Positions 11,831-24,853 of a stretch of DNA of 64,000 nucleotides are shown here, one piece after another. Each line of letters starts with the position of its first letter. Position 1 is the stretch's first letter. Origin of the DNA: Sipunculus nudus (taxonomy: Eukaryota; Annelida; Sipuncula; Golfingiida; Sipunculidae); contig CM049311.1 in the NCBI GenBank assembly GCA_026874595.1, positions 41,233,676 through 41,297,675 on the forward strand, in the 5' to 3' direction. Position numbers and translations under genes: made by a program. The notes beneath the pieces were generated by a model, which made no database searches, had not been told where the DNA came from, and saw nothing but the letters and a program-made list of their open reading frames with translations.

Positions 11831-12440
11831 GCCTGCCTGAAAATTGCAAGTAATAAACTAGCGCCCCTGGCGGACAGCCTGTCCAGCCCCTTCATTCAAT
11901 ACAGCTACGTGTGCACTGAGCAAAGCGCTTTTCATTACAAATTATCTTCAAATTTAATATGGTCATGTCTTCATTATCTGTTGAGTTGATAATTAAAAGG
12001 GTAGCATGAACGTGAAAAAGCTTAGAAATAGAATATTGCATTAAAACTATATCTTGTATCAACAGACTTGCTTGATAATTCAGGGCAAAGCTACACATGA
12101 TCGTTCATTTACGGATAAATGTCAGGTTTTGCAAGTTCTATTTCATCTTCCTTGCAGCATACCAAAAATTAATAGATGCCTCATATTTGTTCAATGATCA
12201 CATTAAATAAACAGTCTCAATAGCATATACAAGCTGATATAGTGGGGGATGGCCAGATAAGACAGTGCTAATGACCATCTAGCTGAATCACGCTTGTCTG
12301 CATAAATGGGCTTCCGGCTGTGCCAGCCAGCGGTTGATTCTCCTCCATTTACACTAGAGACTGCATTGGCGAAATCCCGTATTGCTCTCATGTACATCAG
12401 AAATATATATGGAGGAATATGTATGCCAACTATAAACAAA
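11831..12440. other. Apparently low-copy sequence
   Basis: No family match inside the window and no convincing exon; short open frames here lack support. Confidence 0.4.
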
Positions 12441-13445
12441 TGAACACAATTTGAATATTAGACACTCTTGGAGTGCAACAATAGGCTTTTACTGAAAAAC
12501 GAAGGTTTTTCTTTAATTTATCAAAGGAACAAAGTCGCAGTGACCCATTTTGTCGGTTTGGTAGTAGAACTTAGGGACATCTAACTATCTTAAATTTTGG
12601 ATTTCTTCAAAACATGCCCAGGTCCTAAAGTGTTACAACAGATTGTCAACGGAAAATTAAGGTTTTCATTAATTTCTCGAAGGAACTAAGCCCCAGTGAA
12701 ACAGTTTTGGGTTTGTAGAATTTAGTTAGACCCAACTGTATGTCAAAATTTGGAATTGTTGGTCTAATGGTTTCAAAATGTGCGAGTATAATGGAGAGAA
12801 CTGTACGTCTCAAATTTAAGATTTGTTGGTCTAACGGTTTCAAAATTTCTGTACATTTAAGCTAACAACTTTACAAATTTAAATCTGTAATGTACACTTA
12901 TAAATCAATCAAGCTATCTGACAAAAGTAAATTATGTCCCAGTCTGTAACTTCCACAATTTACGCAATATTGACCCAATACCCAGAATGTACGCAGACAA
13001 CATATTGAAGTTCTAAAAGTATATTGGTTTTGATTTGTGCCCTGTTAACGGACGGCCAGACCGACAGCCAAAGGATCATCGCTATAGCTCAGATGACTCA
13101 GCTGAGCTGCAAATGACAAAATTCCCATCTAATGTCTTGGTATTCAAATAAATCTAAATTAAATTTAGTTATATGCTTGAAAAAAAATCTACCTTCAACA
13201 TTTATGCCATGTTAAGTGACTTTTCCTGGCATGTGTCTAGGAAATATAACTAGAAACATGTATGCCAAATATGAACAAAATAACACTAGTGGTTTTGATA
13301 GTAGGCAGTCCTGAAACATAAGTTAATTTTTAAAGAAAAATGAAGGTTTTTTCTTAACTTCTCAAATGTATTCTAAATTTCTGATCTGTATATTCAACAG
13401 AGTCGAACATGACAGAGGGACGGGCAGACGATGGACACTGACTGA
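12441..13445 (+). repeat. Two or more degenerate 2.6 kb-family 3' segments
   Basis: Blocks such as GGCTTTTACTGAAAAACGAA, the AGTGACCCA block and a shortened hairpin (ATAGCTCAGATGACTCAGCT then GAGCT, ending near 13108) are followed by another segment with its own hairpin start near 13455. Confidence 0.55.
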
Positions 13446-13850
13446 TAGCTATAGCCCATTTGACTTACAGTCAGTCGATCTAAAATAACACACAGGAAAC
13501 ATGTATCTCATTTGACTTACAGTCAGCTGATCTAAAAACATTGAGGAAACATGTATCTCATTTACAGTCAGAAGATCTTAAAAACACTGAGGAAACATGT
13601 ATCTCATTTACAGTCAGAAGATCTAAAAACACCGAGGAAACATGTATCTCATTTGACTTGCATTTAACGGATCTAAAAACACTGACGAAACATGTATCTC
13701 ATTTGACTTACAGTCAGCGGATCTAAAAACACTGAGGACACATGTATCTCATTTGACTTACAGTCAGCGGGTCTAAAAACACTGAGGAAACATGTATCTC
13801 ATTTACAGTCAGAAGATCTAAAAAACACTGAGGAAACATGTATCTCATCG
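13446..13850 (+). repeat. ~50 bp minisatellite built from the element's terminal hairpin
   Basis: About eight units read GGAAACATGTATCTCATTTG, then ACTTACAGTCAGCKGATCT, then AAAAACACTGA. The TGACTTACAGTCA core is the terminal hairpin of the HINE-like elements, and several units have a short internal deletion. Confidence 0.88.
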
Positions 13851-15160
13851 AAGTCAGCTCATCCATTTCAAAGTTCCACATCAGAAAAAAATAAATAGTT
13901 TTTACTGTTAATGCCTTTGAAACTTTTGCTGGCAGTAACTTATCTCCATAAACCTTTTACTCCATGATACCTTGACATGCATATGAAATGAGGAAGAGAT
14001 ACCTGGCGACCATATTTGTATGTGCATGCCTGTTAATAGACAAAAGCTCTCAGCTGTTTAACTGGGTTTTTTTTCAAACTAGCCCATCTCGGACTTTTTG
14101 TAATGATATCTGAATTAATAATCCGTGACTGATGTGTTCATCATGCAGTGATGTGTTTCTACAAGCACATCTGTCATTAACAAATGACCCGCATTGAAAG
14201 GTCAGGACTTTCAGATCAGGAGTTCATTCAGCAACATGACCACAGACAATGACCAATGACCCAATATTAACTGTCCCAGAGAATGACAATTTTTTTTCCA
14301 AGACAGTTCTGTAGAGTTGATAAAGTTTATTTTCAAGTGATTTTCGACTACACAATTTCTATGAAACTTTGGCATTTCAAGCATTATTTTCTCAAAATTA
14401 AACACGCTTGTGGAGGAATATTGCAATATGCACAATGCAAAAGAAATACATTAAAAATAGGTATGGCTAATTTTATTACAAATTTCCTAGATGATGGTGA
14501 TATAGCGTTATGTTTAAATAAGGCACTTTTATTTCAATGTTATGATGTTCTAATTTAAATACAAAGAAGAATAGACTTGATTTCTAAATTAATCTTTAAA
14601 ATGAGGTGAAAACACAGAGACAATTTTACGTTTCCACAGAGATTTGACCAGGAACCCTCTGAAAGTGAAGTTAAAACTTTCCTGATCAGACGGTTGTAGT
14701 GCACTACATTGTGTGCTCTCCTGACGTACACACATCTCTATAGTTAGGCATGACCAAATGCAGTGACGCTAAATATCTAACTCAAAGTAAGAGAATTCTC
14801 TTTTGGAAGCAGAACATTGGAAGAGTATTCAATAATAAACAAGGTGACAGACAAGCAGCTCCTCACCATGCTAAGCAGCACTGCTCTCAACAGTTTACGT
14901 TAGTGGCATAAAATAAATTATGTTAATTACTATACAAGTTAAACAGTAATTATGAAAAATTATATTTTGAACAAGATATTTTTAATAACTTGTGAAAATG
15001 ATTCCAAGAACATTGAGACTTTAAAGATAATCCAGCAAACATAAACAAGCTCTTCTTGGTGCAAACATAAAATCGTACCTGTCAATTTTCTAAAAATTCT
15101 AGATTCAGAAATAAATCTGATGACTTATGATTAGGTGCAGATCCCCCAGTCATCTGTTGA
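13851..15160. other. Apparently low-copy AT-rich sequence
   Basis: I see no gene or repeat that can be supported. Open frames on both strands (for example around 14211-14558) overlap each other and look fortuitous. Confidence 0.4.
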
Positions 15161-16106
15161 TACTTACTGATCCTCATCAACAGCATGAAGTAAGCAGATC
15201 ATCCAGTTACTGATCCTCATCACCAGCATGAAGTGAGCAGATCACCCAGTTACTGATCCTCATCAACAGCATGAAGTGAGCAGATCATCCAGTTACTGAT
15301 CCTCCTCAACAGCATGAAGTGAGCAGATCACCCAGTTACTGATCCTCATCAACAGCATGAAGCGAGCAGATCACCCAGATACTGATCCTCATCAACAGCA
15401 TGAAGCGAGCAGCTCACCCAGTTACTGATCCTCATCAACAGCATGAAGCGAGCAGATCACCCAGATACTGATCCTCATCAACAGCATAAAGTGAACAGAT
15501 AACCCAGTGACTGATCCTCATCAACAGCATGAAGTGAGCAGATAACCGATTTACTTATCCTCATCAACAGCATGAAGTGAGCAGATCAAACAGTTACTGA
15601 TCCTAATCAACAGCATGAATTGAGCGGATCAAACAGTTACTGATCCTCATCAACAGCATGAAGTGAGCATATCACCAAGTTACTATTCCTCATCAACAGC
15701 ATTAAGTGAGCATATCAAACAGTTACTGATCCTCATCAACAGCATGAAGTGAGCAGATCAAACAGTTACTGATCCTCATCAACAGCATGAAGTGAGCAGA
15801 TCAAACAGTTACTGATCCTCTTCAACAGCATGAAGTGAGCAGATCAAACAGTTACTGATCCTCATCAACAGCATGAAGTGAGCAGATCAAACAGTTACTG
15901 ATCCTCATCAACAGCACGAAGTGAGTGGATCACCCAGATACTGATCCTCATCAACAGCATGAAGTGAGTGGATCACCCAGTTACTGATCCTCACCAACAG
16001 CATGAAGTGAGTGGATCACCCAGTTACTGATCCTCATCAACAGCATGAACTGAGAAGTTCAGTTACTGATCCTCATAGACAGCATGAAGTGAGCAGATCA
16101 CCCAAT
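15161..16106 (+). repeat. 43 bp minisatellite, about 22 copies
   Basis: The unit is ACTGATCCTCATCAACAGCA then TGAAGTGAGCAGATCACCCA then GTT. Variants fall in blocks (AAACAGTT units around 15590-15900, GAGTGGATCACCC units at 15915-16020), a sign of local unit turnover. Confidence 0.95.
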
Positions 16107-16340
16107 TACATATAAAAGAAGAAAGGTATACCTGACTTATAAATACTCAGTCCTTTTTGACCCACAGACAATGAATTAGTCTTATGCAGTCTATAAGAAA
16201 TAAAATGGATAAAATATAAATGCAAACTTTTCATAATACTGAATAATCACAAATGAAACCGGCATTTCTTCTAGAACTGCTGGAAAACAAACCTAGGAAT
16301 CATTTGTTTACTGATCCAATTCTCGCCTTTTTATCATAAT

Positions 16341-16351
16341 GTGTGTGTCAT

Positions 16352-16394
<43 letters not shown>
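16341..16394. repeat. (GT)n(AT)n microsatellite
   Basis: GTGTGTGT followed by an uninterrupted run of AT dinucleotides over about 34 bp. Confidence 0.95.
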
Positions 16395-16397
<3 letters not shown>

Positions 16398-16455
16398 CAA
16401 TGGTGGACTTGGTTCCACTCCTGTTTCTGCCAGTTCTACAGACATAAGGAGTAAA

Positions 16456-16529
16456 GACATGCACAGTTTGAACTGTCTCTATGAACTGTGTAGAGACATA
16501 CACAGTTTGAACTGTCTCTATGAACTGTG
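16456..16529. repeat. 39 bp direct repeat with internal inverted repeats
   Basis: There are two copies starting GACATGCACAGTTTGAACTG and GACATACACAGTTTGAACTG. CACAGTT and AACTGTG within each unit could pair. Confidence 0.8.
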
Positions 16530-17150
16530 AATCGCTTGGTCATCAACATCTACATTTCTACAGGTTATCAATCAAAGTCAGGAAAATATTATTAAGCACA
16601 GATTGTGTGATGAAGTCAAGTTTAACGCATTTTCAGTTTTGGGACCACAAATCTTGTTTAAGCAGGATAACCTGATAATCACCAACATTTACAGAAAGTG
16701 TCCCTGATATCTGATATACCACTGTGTAAGGTAGATATAATTATAGTTTTTGCCAAAACTGTACACTTATGAAAACATGATGCCAATACTGCAATATTAC
16801 AAGAAGAAATGTTGAACTTTTCTGTCACAGATATTAATGCACCTAAATTATTAAGCTAGCATTCCATATATGCTTATGCTGTTTATTTGTGTATATGCAT
16901 TATGTATACAGCCAGAAAACTGATTCCATTACTATGTATGTGTATGCAGTTAGGAATGAGACACATTTTATTCTATTAGACTGATTCCATCAATACATAT
17001 AAAGATGCAGTACATATGCAGCAAAACAGGGGATACAATCAAACTGTGCACAGCTAGTGAAGTCCTAGATTCTATCACTGACATCAAAGTATGGAATTCC
17101 CCTGTCCATAACTATGCTGTTCGATCATTACAGTGAGCTATTGAAGCTTG

Positions 17151-17269
17151 CTGAACACCCATACATATATATGCATACATTTTTATGGAATGAAAACCCA
17201 TACGTATATATGCATACATATTTATGGAATGAACACCATTATGTATATATGCATACATATTTATGGAAT
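17151..17269. repeat. 39 bp tandem repeat, three copies
   Basis: The TATATATGCATACAT core recurs at 39 bp spacing, followed by TTTATGGAAT. Confidence 0.88.
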
Positions 17270-18911
17270 CGCTCCTAAAGAACGTAATATGTCCGATTCC
17301 CAGCTGCATACACATGTATGAAATGCCACCATATGAACAAAAATTGCAAAATAAGGTAACTTGCAGTGAGTTCTGAAATATGAACAGCCACATGTAAGTT
17401 TCCTGTTGTGAAACCCCATCACAGCTTAATAACTAGAATGGCATTGTTTTAATGGCATAACATAAATATGTCTAACCCCTATTGGCCATCCCAAAACATT
17501 AGGGGTAAAATATGCACTTTCTCAAAAGAATGAATCTAGATTTCAGCAGATTTGATCACCGCTCTTTAAACTCCTCTAAAATTTTTTGCGGAAAAGAATT
17601 GGTGTGTCAAATGTACAGAAAAAATCTTCAGTACTTGCAAATTCATGGGGGTCATAATAATCCTAGAATTGCACAAATATGACCTTGATGATCAAGGTCA
17701 AGGGTACCAAAAATATTCTGAGAACTCAGTTAAAACAACTTGTGTCGAATGCAAGTGAAAAATCTGCAATACTTTTATAAGTTATTGTGTTCACAAGACA
17801 ATAACTATAATTCAGCTGATTTGACCTTGAAGATCCTGGTCAAGGAAACCAGGTTTAGATTGAAACATAATTACTGATAATGCTCTCACAAATGATATAT
17901 CTGTACAGAGGTGGTCTGAGGAATAAACCTGACATGTGGTCATACCAAACAGAGACAAAAGTATCCTATTCTGTCATCTGCTTTGATTTAATTCTGATTT
18001 AATTATAACAAATATCAAACATTCTTTGAATAAATCACCCAGCAACAAGAGCATTCTGTCCTTAATGTGTCTAGTAAACAAATATACATGGCAGTGATCA
18101 GATATTTTTATTTCTTCTGACAGTGTTGTATATCTGAATTCATTTGGTGCCGTAACACATTGTGACCTCACAAGTGTGATGCCTCACACAAGATTCTAAT
18201 CACTGACCAACTCAGGTCCTCTCATCATATGCCTACCTTACTCACAATATACAAACACAAGTACCTGATAATGCTTTTAAACCTAAACCAGTTCCTCAAT
18301 CCAGTCTATTTGACAAACATAGATTTGCTACCTGCATTAATAACTTCCTGAATCTAGTATTGTTCACGATCTTCTCTAACAAGCTCCACTCATGCTTTGT
18401 ATTTAAGCTTGAAATAAAGGTTTAGGCCAGCCCAAACCATGAAGCAGCTCATGATTTTTTTTTAAGTGCAACCTTTATGTTAAAACTTCATAACGACCAA
18501 GACGTTTCATTTATACAGTTTAAAAAAGTAAACAAGTGCCCAAATCAGACCCATATGACAATGCTGTGAAAATAGACTTAAATACACTTTCATCACTACT
18601 TGTTAAAGTGATGAAAACAGACCAAAAACATCTCATAAAACTGTCAACAAACGTATAACAAAATTCACTAAAATCCGTTGCTGAGGAACCAAACAGTTAT
18701 GTCTGAATTTAACTGAACAGGTACACATGAATATAAGCTGATCCAGAACTGTGACTGTGATAGGTCAGAAATATTGGTTGGACCAATTTCTTCCAATCTT
18801 ACATGATGACAGGGATGCATGTGGAAATGATGCACATCCTTTCATTTTCTGAATCAGTTACACCACCAGTCAATGACTGCATATGAGGCCACAATGCTCA
18901 ACAAAGTATAA

Positions 18912-20000
18912 TTTATTATGGACCTATTACACAATTATGTACATTTAAATCTCAAAAATGAAGGTGGGCACCAAACATGGTTTGCTGGGTACCTGGCTCC
19001 TTATACACATTTCAGGTAAACCTCTCAAGCAATTGCTTAGAAAAGCTGTTGACAGACAATGGACTGACTGTGTGCTTTAGCTATAGATCACAGATGAGCT
19101 GAAAATATATGGTGCTTTCATATCCATAAGTGATCATTCATCAAGATTAGAAATCTCATTTTGAGCTACAGGGGATTTTTTTTACATCAGGTTTTCAACA
19201 AGAATAAAAGACCAGACCGTTTATAGATTTGATCTGTTCATAAATAATGACCTACTTCCAGAGAATTCATGGACAGTGATATAACAACCCAACTGATGAT
19301 TTCCTTTAAATTTTTAATTCATTTTCAATAGTCTAGTTTACAGTGGACTCATGGTTTCTATTAAATCTTAGATTACTGAATAAATATTTAAAATAATAAT
19401 GTTCCATCACAGAGGTCCTGTGTTATACTTGCAACTTCCACCTGTATGGTGTTTACTCTCCAAAGCACAAAACTACCAAGTCAAGAATCCTTGCTCAAAC
19501 TGGGTAAACATCTGAGCTGAATAATATGTGCTAATGGGGGTAGGCCTGCCTGAATCCCGGTAAGGCTTAGATCTGGGAATTGACACAGCAAATAATATGT
19601 ATACATAAACTTCTGTCATCATAGGAGGGCAAGTTTGAACAAGGCAGACATCAAGAATCACTCTTACATATTCACAAACTTCTTGCATATATTACCTAAA
19701 AGACACATTAACAACACTTTGTCTGTAAAATAACCCCAGGTATAAAGTTGTAAACCAGTCAGCATTAATTTTCATAAAAATGTTTATATTAAAACAGAAT
19801 CTGATTTTACATAAAAATCCCCTATAAACATTATGTACAATACATGAAGCTGATTTAACTTACAATAATTAAAAGGAGCATGTGTGCATGACCTTATGTG
19901 TAAACCTTAAAACAAGTTGTTGATGATAGGGTAATGATTTGACTGATCTACATGGTCTGGAAAGCAACAGAAGCCATAACAGTGGGCTGATGTGATGATG
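18912..20000 (-). other. Probable TEAD 3' UTR, candidate poly(A) signal at its low end
   Basis: Sequence downstream of the TEAD stop is mostly non-repetitive. Reading the minus strand, AATAAA occurs at 18917-18912. This is a plausible end for the message, but other AATAAA sites lie further on (for example 16887-16882), so the true end is unknown. Confidence 0.35.
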
Positions 20001-20114
20001 TCAGTCCTTCACGAGGCGGTAAATATGATGCTGGGCACCATGCACACTGGTTGACACTTCAAACACATATGCCACGCATAGTAATGTTTCTTGTGTATCT
20101 CTGTTGGTCACAAC
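20001..20114 (-). CDS. TEAD1: TEAD last coding exon: [13 protein letters not shown]...RLVKD stop
   Basis: This is a 114 nt terminal coding exon of 37 codons plus TGA. The acceptor is an A/T tract read as T-rich on the minus strand, ending GTAACAG. The product begins [20 protein letters not shown] and ends [17 protein letters not shown], the canonical TEAD C-terminus. By counting from the stop, the Tyr of HIYRLVKD is human TEAD1 Tyr421, a co-activator contact and the residue altered in Sveinsson chorioretinal atrophy; it is unchanged here. Differences from vertebrates are VAY for MAC and SVHG for SEHG. A 30 bp tandem array starts about 70 bp on the intron side. Confidence 0.96.
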   Translation of the reverse strand, partial: VVTNRDTQETLLCVAYVFEVSTSVHGAQHHIYRLVKD

Positions 20115-20179
20115 CTGTTACAAAAAAAAAAAAGACGGTCATCTTCAGTCATCATTACAGCTGTGAGACATTATCTACA

Positions 20180-20670
20180 GATACCAAATATTTGTCATAA
20201 TGACAATCATATACCTGGGTATCATTATGCGATATCACTTAATGATACACAGATACCATGCATATCACTTAATGATACACAGATACCATGCATATCACAT
20301 AATGATAAAACAGATACTATACAGATCATGTAATGATACAACATATACCATAAAGATCATGTAATGGTGTACAGATACCATACAGATCATGTAATGCTAC
20401 ATCAGATACCATACAGATCATGTGATGATGCACAAATACCATAAAAATCAAGTAATGATATAACAGGAATCATACAGATCACATAATAATACACAAATGC
20501 CATATAGATCAAGTAATGATGCAACAGGTACCATACAGATCACATAATGTTCAGAGAAACCATTCATATCACACCTAATGATGCACAGATACCACCCATA
20601 TACATTATGATACAACAGATACCAAGCAGATCATGTAATGATACGTAATGATACACAGATACCATACATA
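20180..20670 (+). repeat. ~30 bp minisatellite, about 16 degenerate copies
   Basis: The unit is approximately CAGATACCATACAGATCATG then TAATGATACA. It lies in the last TEAD intron, beginning about 70 bp from the last exon. Confidence 0.85.
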
Positions 20671-20924
20671 CACAAGTGGTATAGAGTTCAGATTTTGAGT
20701 CATTGCTCTTCTTTGTTCTGGAGTAAAACCTTGTTTCATGTTCACCATGCCACTGCAACTGCCAGGGCCTCTATGCTTCAGAAACACTAAATTTGAATAA
20801 TGACACAGGCCCTTGAATTGTTTGATTTTGCAGCAGTGAGCCAATCAGATGCTGGATAACAGATTTCTGATCAATGATTCACCTTACATATGCTGGTCAC
20901 TGACCATTGTTGATGGCTGGAGGT

Positions 20925-22041
20925 TGGTCATTATGCATTGTCTGATGATACTGATATACTATGTGACAGTGTTTGCGATGTATAGCTGGTTGGTCATTAT
21001 GTATTGTCTGATAATACTGATTCCTATAAGACAGTGAATGGTGATGAATTGTCGGTTGGTCATTATGTATTGTCTGATGATACTGATAAGCAATGTGACA
21101 GTGTATGCAGTGATGTATTGTTGGTTGGTCATTATGTATTGTCTGATGATACTGATATGCTATGTGAGAGTGTATGCAGTGATGTATTGTTTGTTGGTCA
21201 TTATGCATTGTCTGATGATACTGATATGCTATGTGAGAGTGTATGCAGTGATGTATTGCTGGTTGTTCATTATATATTGTCTGATGATACTGATACGCCA
21301 TGTGACAGTGTATGCAGTAATGTATTGTTGGTTGATCATTATGTATTGTCTGATGATACTGATAAGCAATGTGACAGTGTATGCAGTGATGTACTGTTGG
21401 TTGGTCATTATGTATTGTCTGATGATACTGATATGCTATGTGAGAGTGTGTGCAGTGATGTATTGTTGGTTGGTCATAATGTATTGTCTGATGATACTGA
21501 TACGCCATGTGACAGTGTATGCAGTGATGTATTGTTGGTTGGTCATAATGTATTGTCTGATGATACTGATACGCCATGTGACAGTGTATGCAGTGATGTA
21601 TTGTTGGTTGGTCATAATGTATTGTCTGATGATACTGATACGCCATGTGACAGTGTATGCAGTGATGTATTGTTGGTTGGTCATTATAGATTGTCTGATG
21701 ATACTGATACGCCATGTGACAGTGTGTGCAGTGATGTATTGTTTGTTGGTCATTATGAATTGCCTGATTATAACAAAAGCCATGTAAGAGTGTATGCAGT
21801 GATGTATTGTTTGTTGGTCATAATGTATTGGCTGATGATACCGAAACGCCAAGTGAGAGTGTATGCAGTGATGTATTGTTTGTTGGTCATAATGTATTGT
21901 CTGATGATACCGAAACGCCAAGTGAGAGTGTATGCAGTGATGTATTGTTGGTTGGTCATAATGTATTGTCTGATGATACCGAAACGCTATGTGAGAGTGT
22001 ATGCAGTGATGTATTGTTTGTTGGTCATAATGTATTGGCTG
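20925..22041 (+). repeat. 69 bp minisatellite, array 1 (about 16 copies)
   Basis: The unit runs GTATGCAGTGATGTATTGTT, then GGTTGGTCATTATGTATTGT, then CTGATGATACTGATACGCCA, then TGTGACAGT. The spacing is exactly 69 bp over many units. Because 69 is divisible by three, several frames on both strands stay open, up to 350 codons at 21004-22056. The last units switch to a CCGAAACG subtype shared with array 2. Confidence 0.95.
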
Positions 22042-22829
22042 AAATTTTTAAGGTGAGAAAGCATGTCTGCAGACAATTTGAGCAAATTTATATTTTTCGG
22101 TGACGGCATGACCTTCAAAAATTTATTTCACTGATGGTCTGTTGACTTATGAAGTGCTACATAGATTTTCAGAGTTTATCACATTACAATGATTACAAAA
22201 GTATTAATAAACCTTGTTATATCCAAAGAAGATGTCTTTAAGATGTAAAAGCCAATGGCCTGTTGGCTTGCCAGAAAGCCAATTATTTCTATTAGCTCAA
22301 GTGCTGAGATGCTCAGTAAGAGTCTCATCGAGAGTTAATCAAATGTGAGTGCACTGCTGACAAGGTAAAACTAGAACATCACCCAAAGCTGACCAGCAGG
22401 TACAGGTGGTAACAGTAACATGGATGTATATCTGTACAAATAACTCTAGTTCAAGTCATAAACCTGAATGATAGAAACAACAGGAGAATGTTGTACCTTT
22501 AGAAGTTTTGTAACAGAAGTGATATAAATTTGTATGATGATAAACACTTTGTATAGGGTATTAACTTTAAAACAAGAACTCTTAAGCATAACTTGAAGGT
22601 TCAAAGGACCTATCTTTGAACTTGTACAAGATTATGTTTCTATATATCTGCAACATGAAGTGAAGTGTCTATGTTTAATTTTATTTAGATATCCCATACA
22701 AAAGGGAAAAACTGAAAAAGGCTGTAAAAACAAGGGACCCATGGGTCATGGCGCTCAGCTGATTGTGACAGATACAAATGCATCACCATAGATTTTCTTA
22801 AGTTACAATAAAAATACTATCCTCAGTGC
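22042..22829 (+). repeat. 0.79 kb duplicated segment, first copy
   Basis: Nearly identical to 24854-25644, with only a few substitutions and small indels seen. It separates the two 69 bp arrays. A 2.6 kb-family start motif (CAAGGGACCCATGGGTC) lies at 22731 inside it. Confidence 0.93.
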
Positions 22830-23460
22830 ATGCAGTGATGTATTGTTTGTTGGTCATAATGTATTGTCTGATGATACCGAAACGCCAAGTGAGAGTGTAT
22901 GCAGTGATGTATTGTTGGTTGGTCATAATGTATTGTCTGATGATACCGAAACGCTATTTGAGAGTGTATGCAGTGATGTATTGTTTGTTGGTCATAATGT
23001 ATTGGCTGATGATACCGAAACGCCAAGTGATAGTGTATGCAGTGATGTATTGTTTGTTGGTCATAATGTATTGTCTGATGATACCGAAACGCCAAGTGAG
23101 AGTGTATGCAGTGATGTATTGTTGGTTGGTCATAATGTATTGTCTGATGATACCGAAACGCTATGTGAGAGTGTATGCAGTGATGTATTGTTGGTTGGTC
23201 ATAATGTATTGTCTGATGATACCGAAACGCTATGTGAGAGTGTATGCAGTGATGTATTATTTGTGGGTCATTATGTATTGTCAGATGATACTGATATGCT
23301 ATGTGACAGTGTATGCAGTAATGTATTGTTTGTTGGTCATTATGTAATGTCTGATAATACCGAAACGCCATGTGAGAGTGTATGCAGTGATGTATTAGTC
23401 TGATAATACCGAAACGCTATGTGGGAGTGTATGCAGTGATGTATTGTTGATTTGTTATTA
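22830..23460 (+). repeat. 69 bp minisatellite, array 2 (about 9 copies)
   Basis: Same unit as 20925-22041, mostly the CCGAAACGCCAAGTGAGAGT subtype; it decays after about 23400. Confidence 0.94.
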
Positions 23461-23645
23461 TGTATTGTCACTATGTGACAGTGTAAGGCGATGTATTGCA
23501 TCATAACTATTATGCTTACAACCCCATTGTATGCATGTGTGTGAGATGATTGACAATTTATTTGCATATGATCATATGTCTGCCGATAGACATGATCAAG
23601 TGATTTATGAAGGCACTCCGGTCAGAAGCCAATCAAACACACTTA

Positions 23646-24600
23646 AGCTGGTGTATATATAAAACACTACACCAGTACATTATTAGCTTGTGTATATATA
23701 AAACACTACACCGGTACATTATTGGCTGGTGTATATATAAAACACTACACTATTAGCTTGTGTATATATAAAACACTACACCGGTACATTATTAGCTGGT
23801 GTATATATAAAACACTACACTGGTACATTATTAGCTGGTGTATATATAAAACACTACACCAGTACATTATTAGCTGGTGTATATATAAAACACTACACCG
23901 GTACATTATTAGCTGGTGTATATATAAAACCCTACACCAGTACATTATTAGCTTGTGTATATATAAAACACTACACCGGTACATTATTGGCTGGTGTATA
24001 TATAAAACACTACACTATTAGCTTGTGTATATATAAAACACTACACCAGTACATTATTAGCTGGTGTATATATAAAACACTACACTGGTACATTATTAGC
24101 TGGTGTATATATAAAACACTACACCAGTACATTATTAGCTGGTGTATATATAAAACACTACACCGGTACATTATTAGCTGGTGTATATATAAAACCCTAC
24201 ACCGGTACATTATTAGCTGGTGTATATATTAATACTACACCGGTACATTATTAGCTGGTGTATATATAAAACGCTACACTGGTACATTATTAGCTGGTGT
24301 ATATATAAAACGCTACACCGGTACATTATTAGCTGGTGTATATATAAAACACTACACCAGTACATTATTAGCTGGTGTATATATAAAACGCTACAAATGT
24401 ACATTATTAGCTGGTGTATATATAAAACGCTACACCGGTACATTATTAGCTGGTGTATATATAAAACACTACACCGGTACATTATTAGCTGGTGTATATA
24501 AAACACTACACCAGTACATTATTAGCTGGTGTATATATAAAACGCCACACTGGTACATTATTAGCTGGTGTATATATAAAACGCTAAACAGGTACATTAT
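23646..24600 (+). repeat. 39 bp minisatellite, about 24 copies, each with a TATA motif
   Basis: The unit is TTAGCTGGTGTATATATAAA then ACACTACACCGGTACATTA. Two shortened units near 23740 and 24005 mark a larger ~265 bp internal duplication. The period is divisible by three, so repeated 13-codon frames appear on both strands. Confidence 0.95.
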
Positions 24601-24853
24601 TTGTATACAATATTATGCTGAGCACACCTCTGAATAGAATGTTGGCCACCCCAACCTTAATTTTATCACTTGTCTGCATTAAATTTTAAAATTTTAGAAT
24701 ATATTATTACCTTTAAGTCAGCATTACACCAGTGATGAAATCGTGTACACCTTGACACTATGATTTCATGGTGTAATGCATATGTATCACAGATGTGGCA
24801 TTATATGTTCATCCAGGTTAAAGTGCATGCCTGTACACTCCATTCTATCAACA

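Larger units (their letters stand above)
16107..18911. other. Low-copy sequence downstream of TEAD
   Basis: Apart from the small repeats listed separately at 16341, 16456 and 17151, I see no mobile element or gene. It could include a long 3' UTR of TEAD. Confidence 0.4.

Noticed and set aside
14211-14558. Opposing open frames of 74 and 91 codons
   Set aside because: They overlap on opposite strands, have no recognisable domain and no splice context.
15161-16106. CRISPR-like appearance of a regular 43 bp repeat
   Set aside because: Units are contiguous tandem copies without unique spacers, in an animal genome.
21004-22056. 350-codon open frame with 23-residue repeats, and the overlapping 249 and 272 codon frames
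   Set aside because: All arise from a 69 bp tandem repeat whose length is divisible by three; frames on both strands are equally open, which argues against a real protein.
23722-24506. Open frames with 13-residue repeats on both strands
   Set aside because: Product of the 39 bp minisatellite period, same logic as above.
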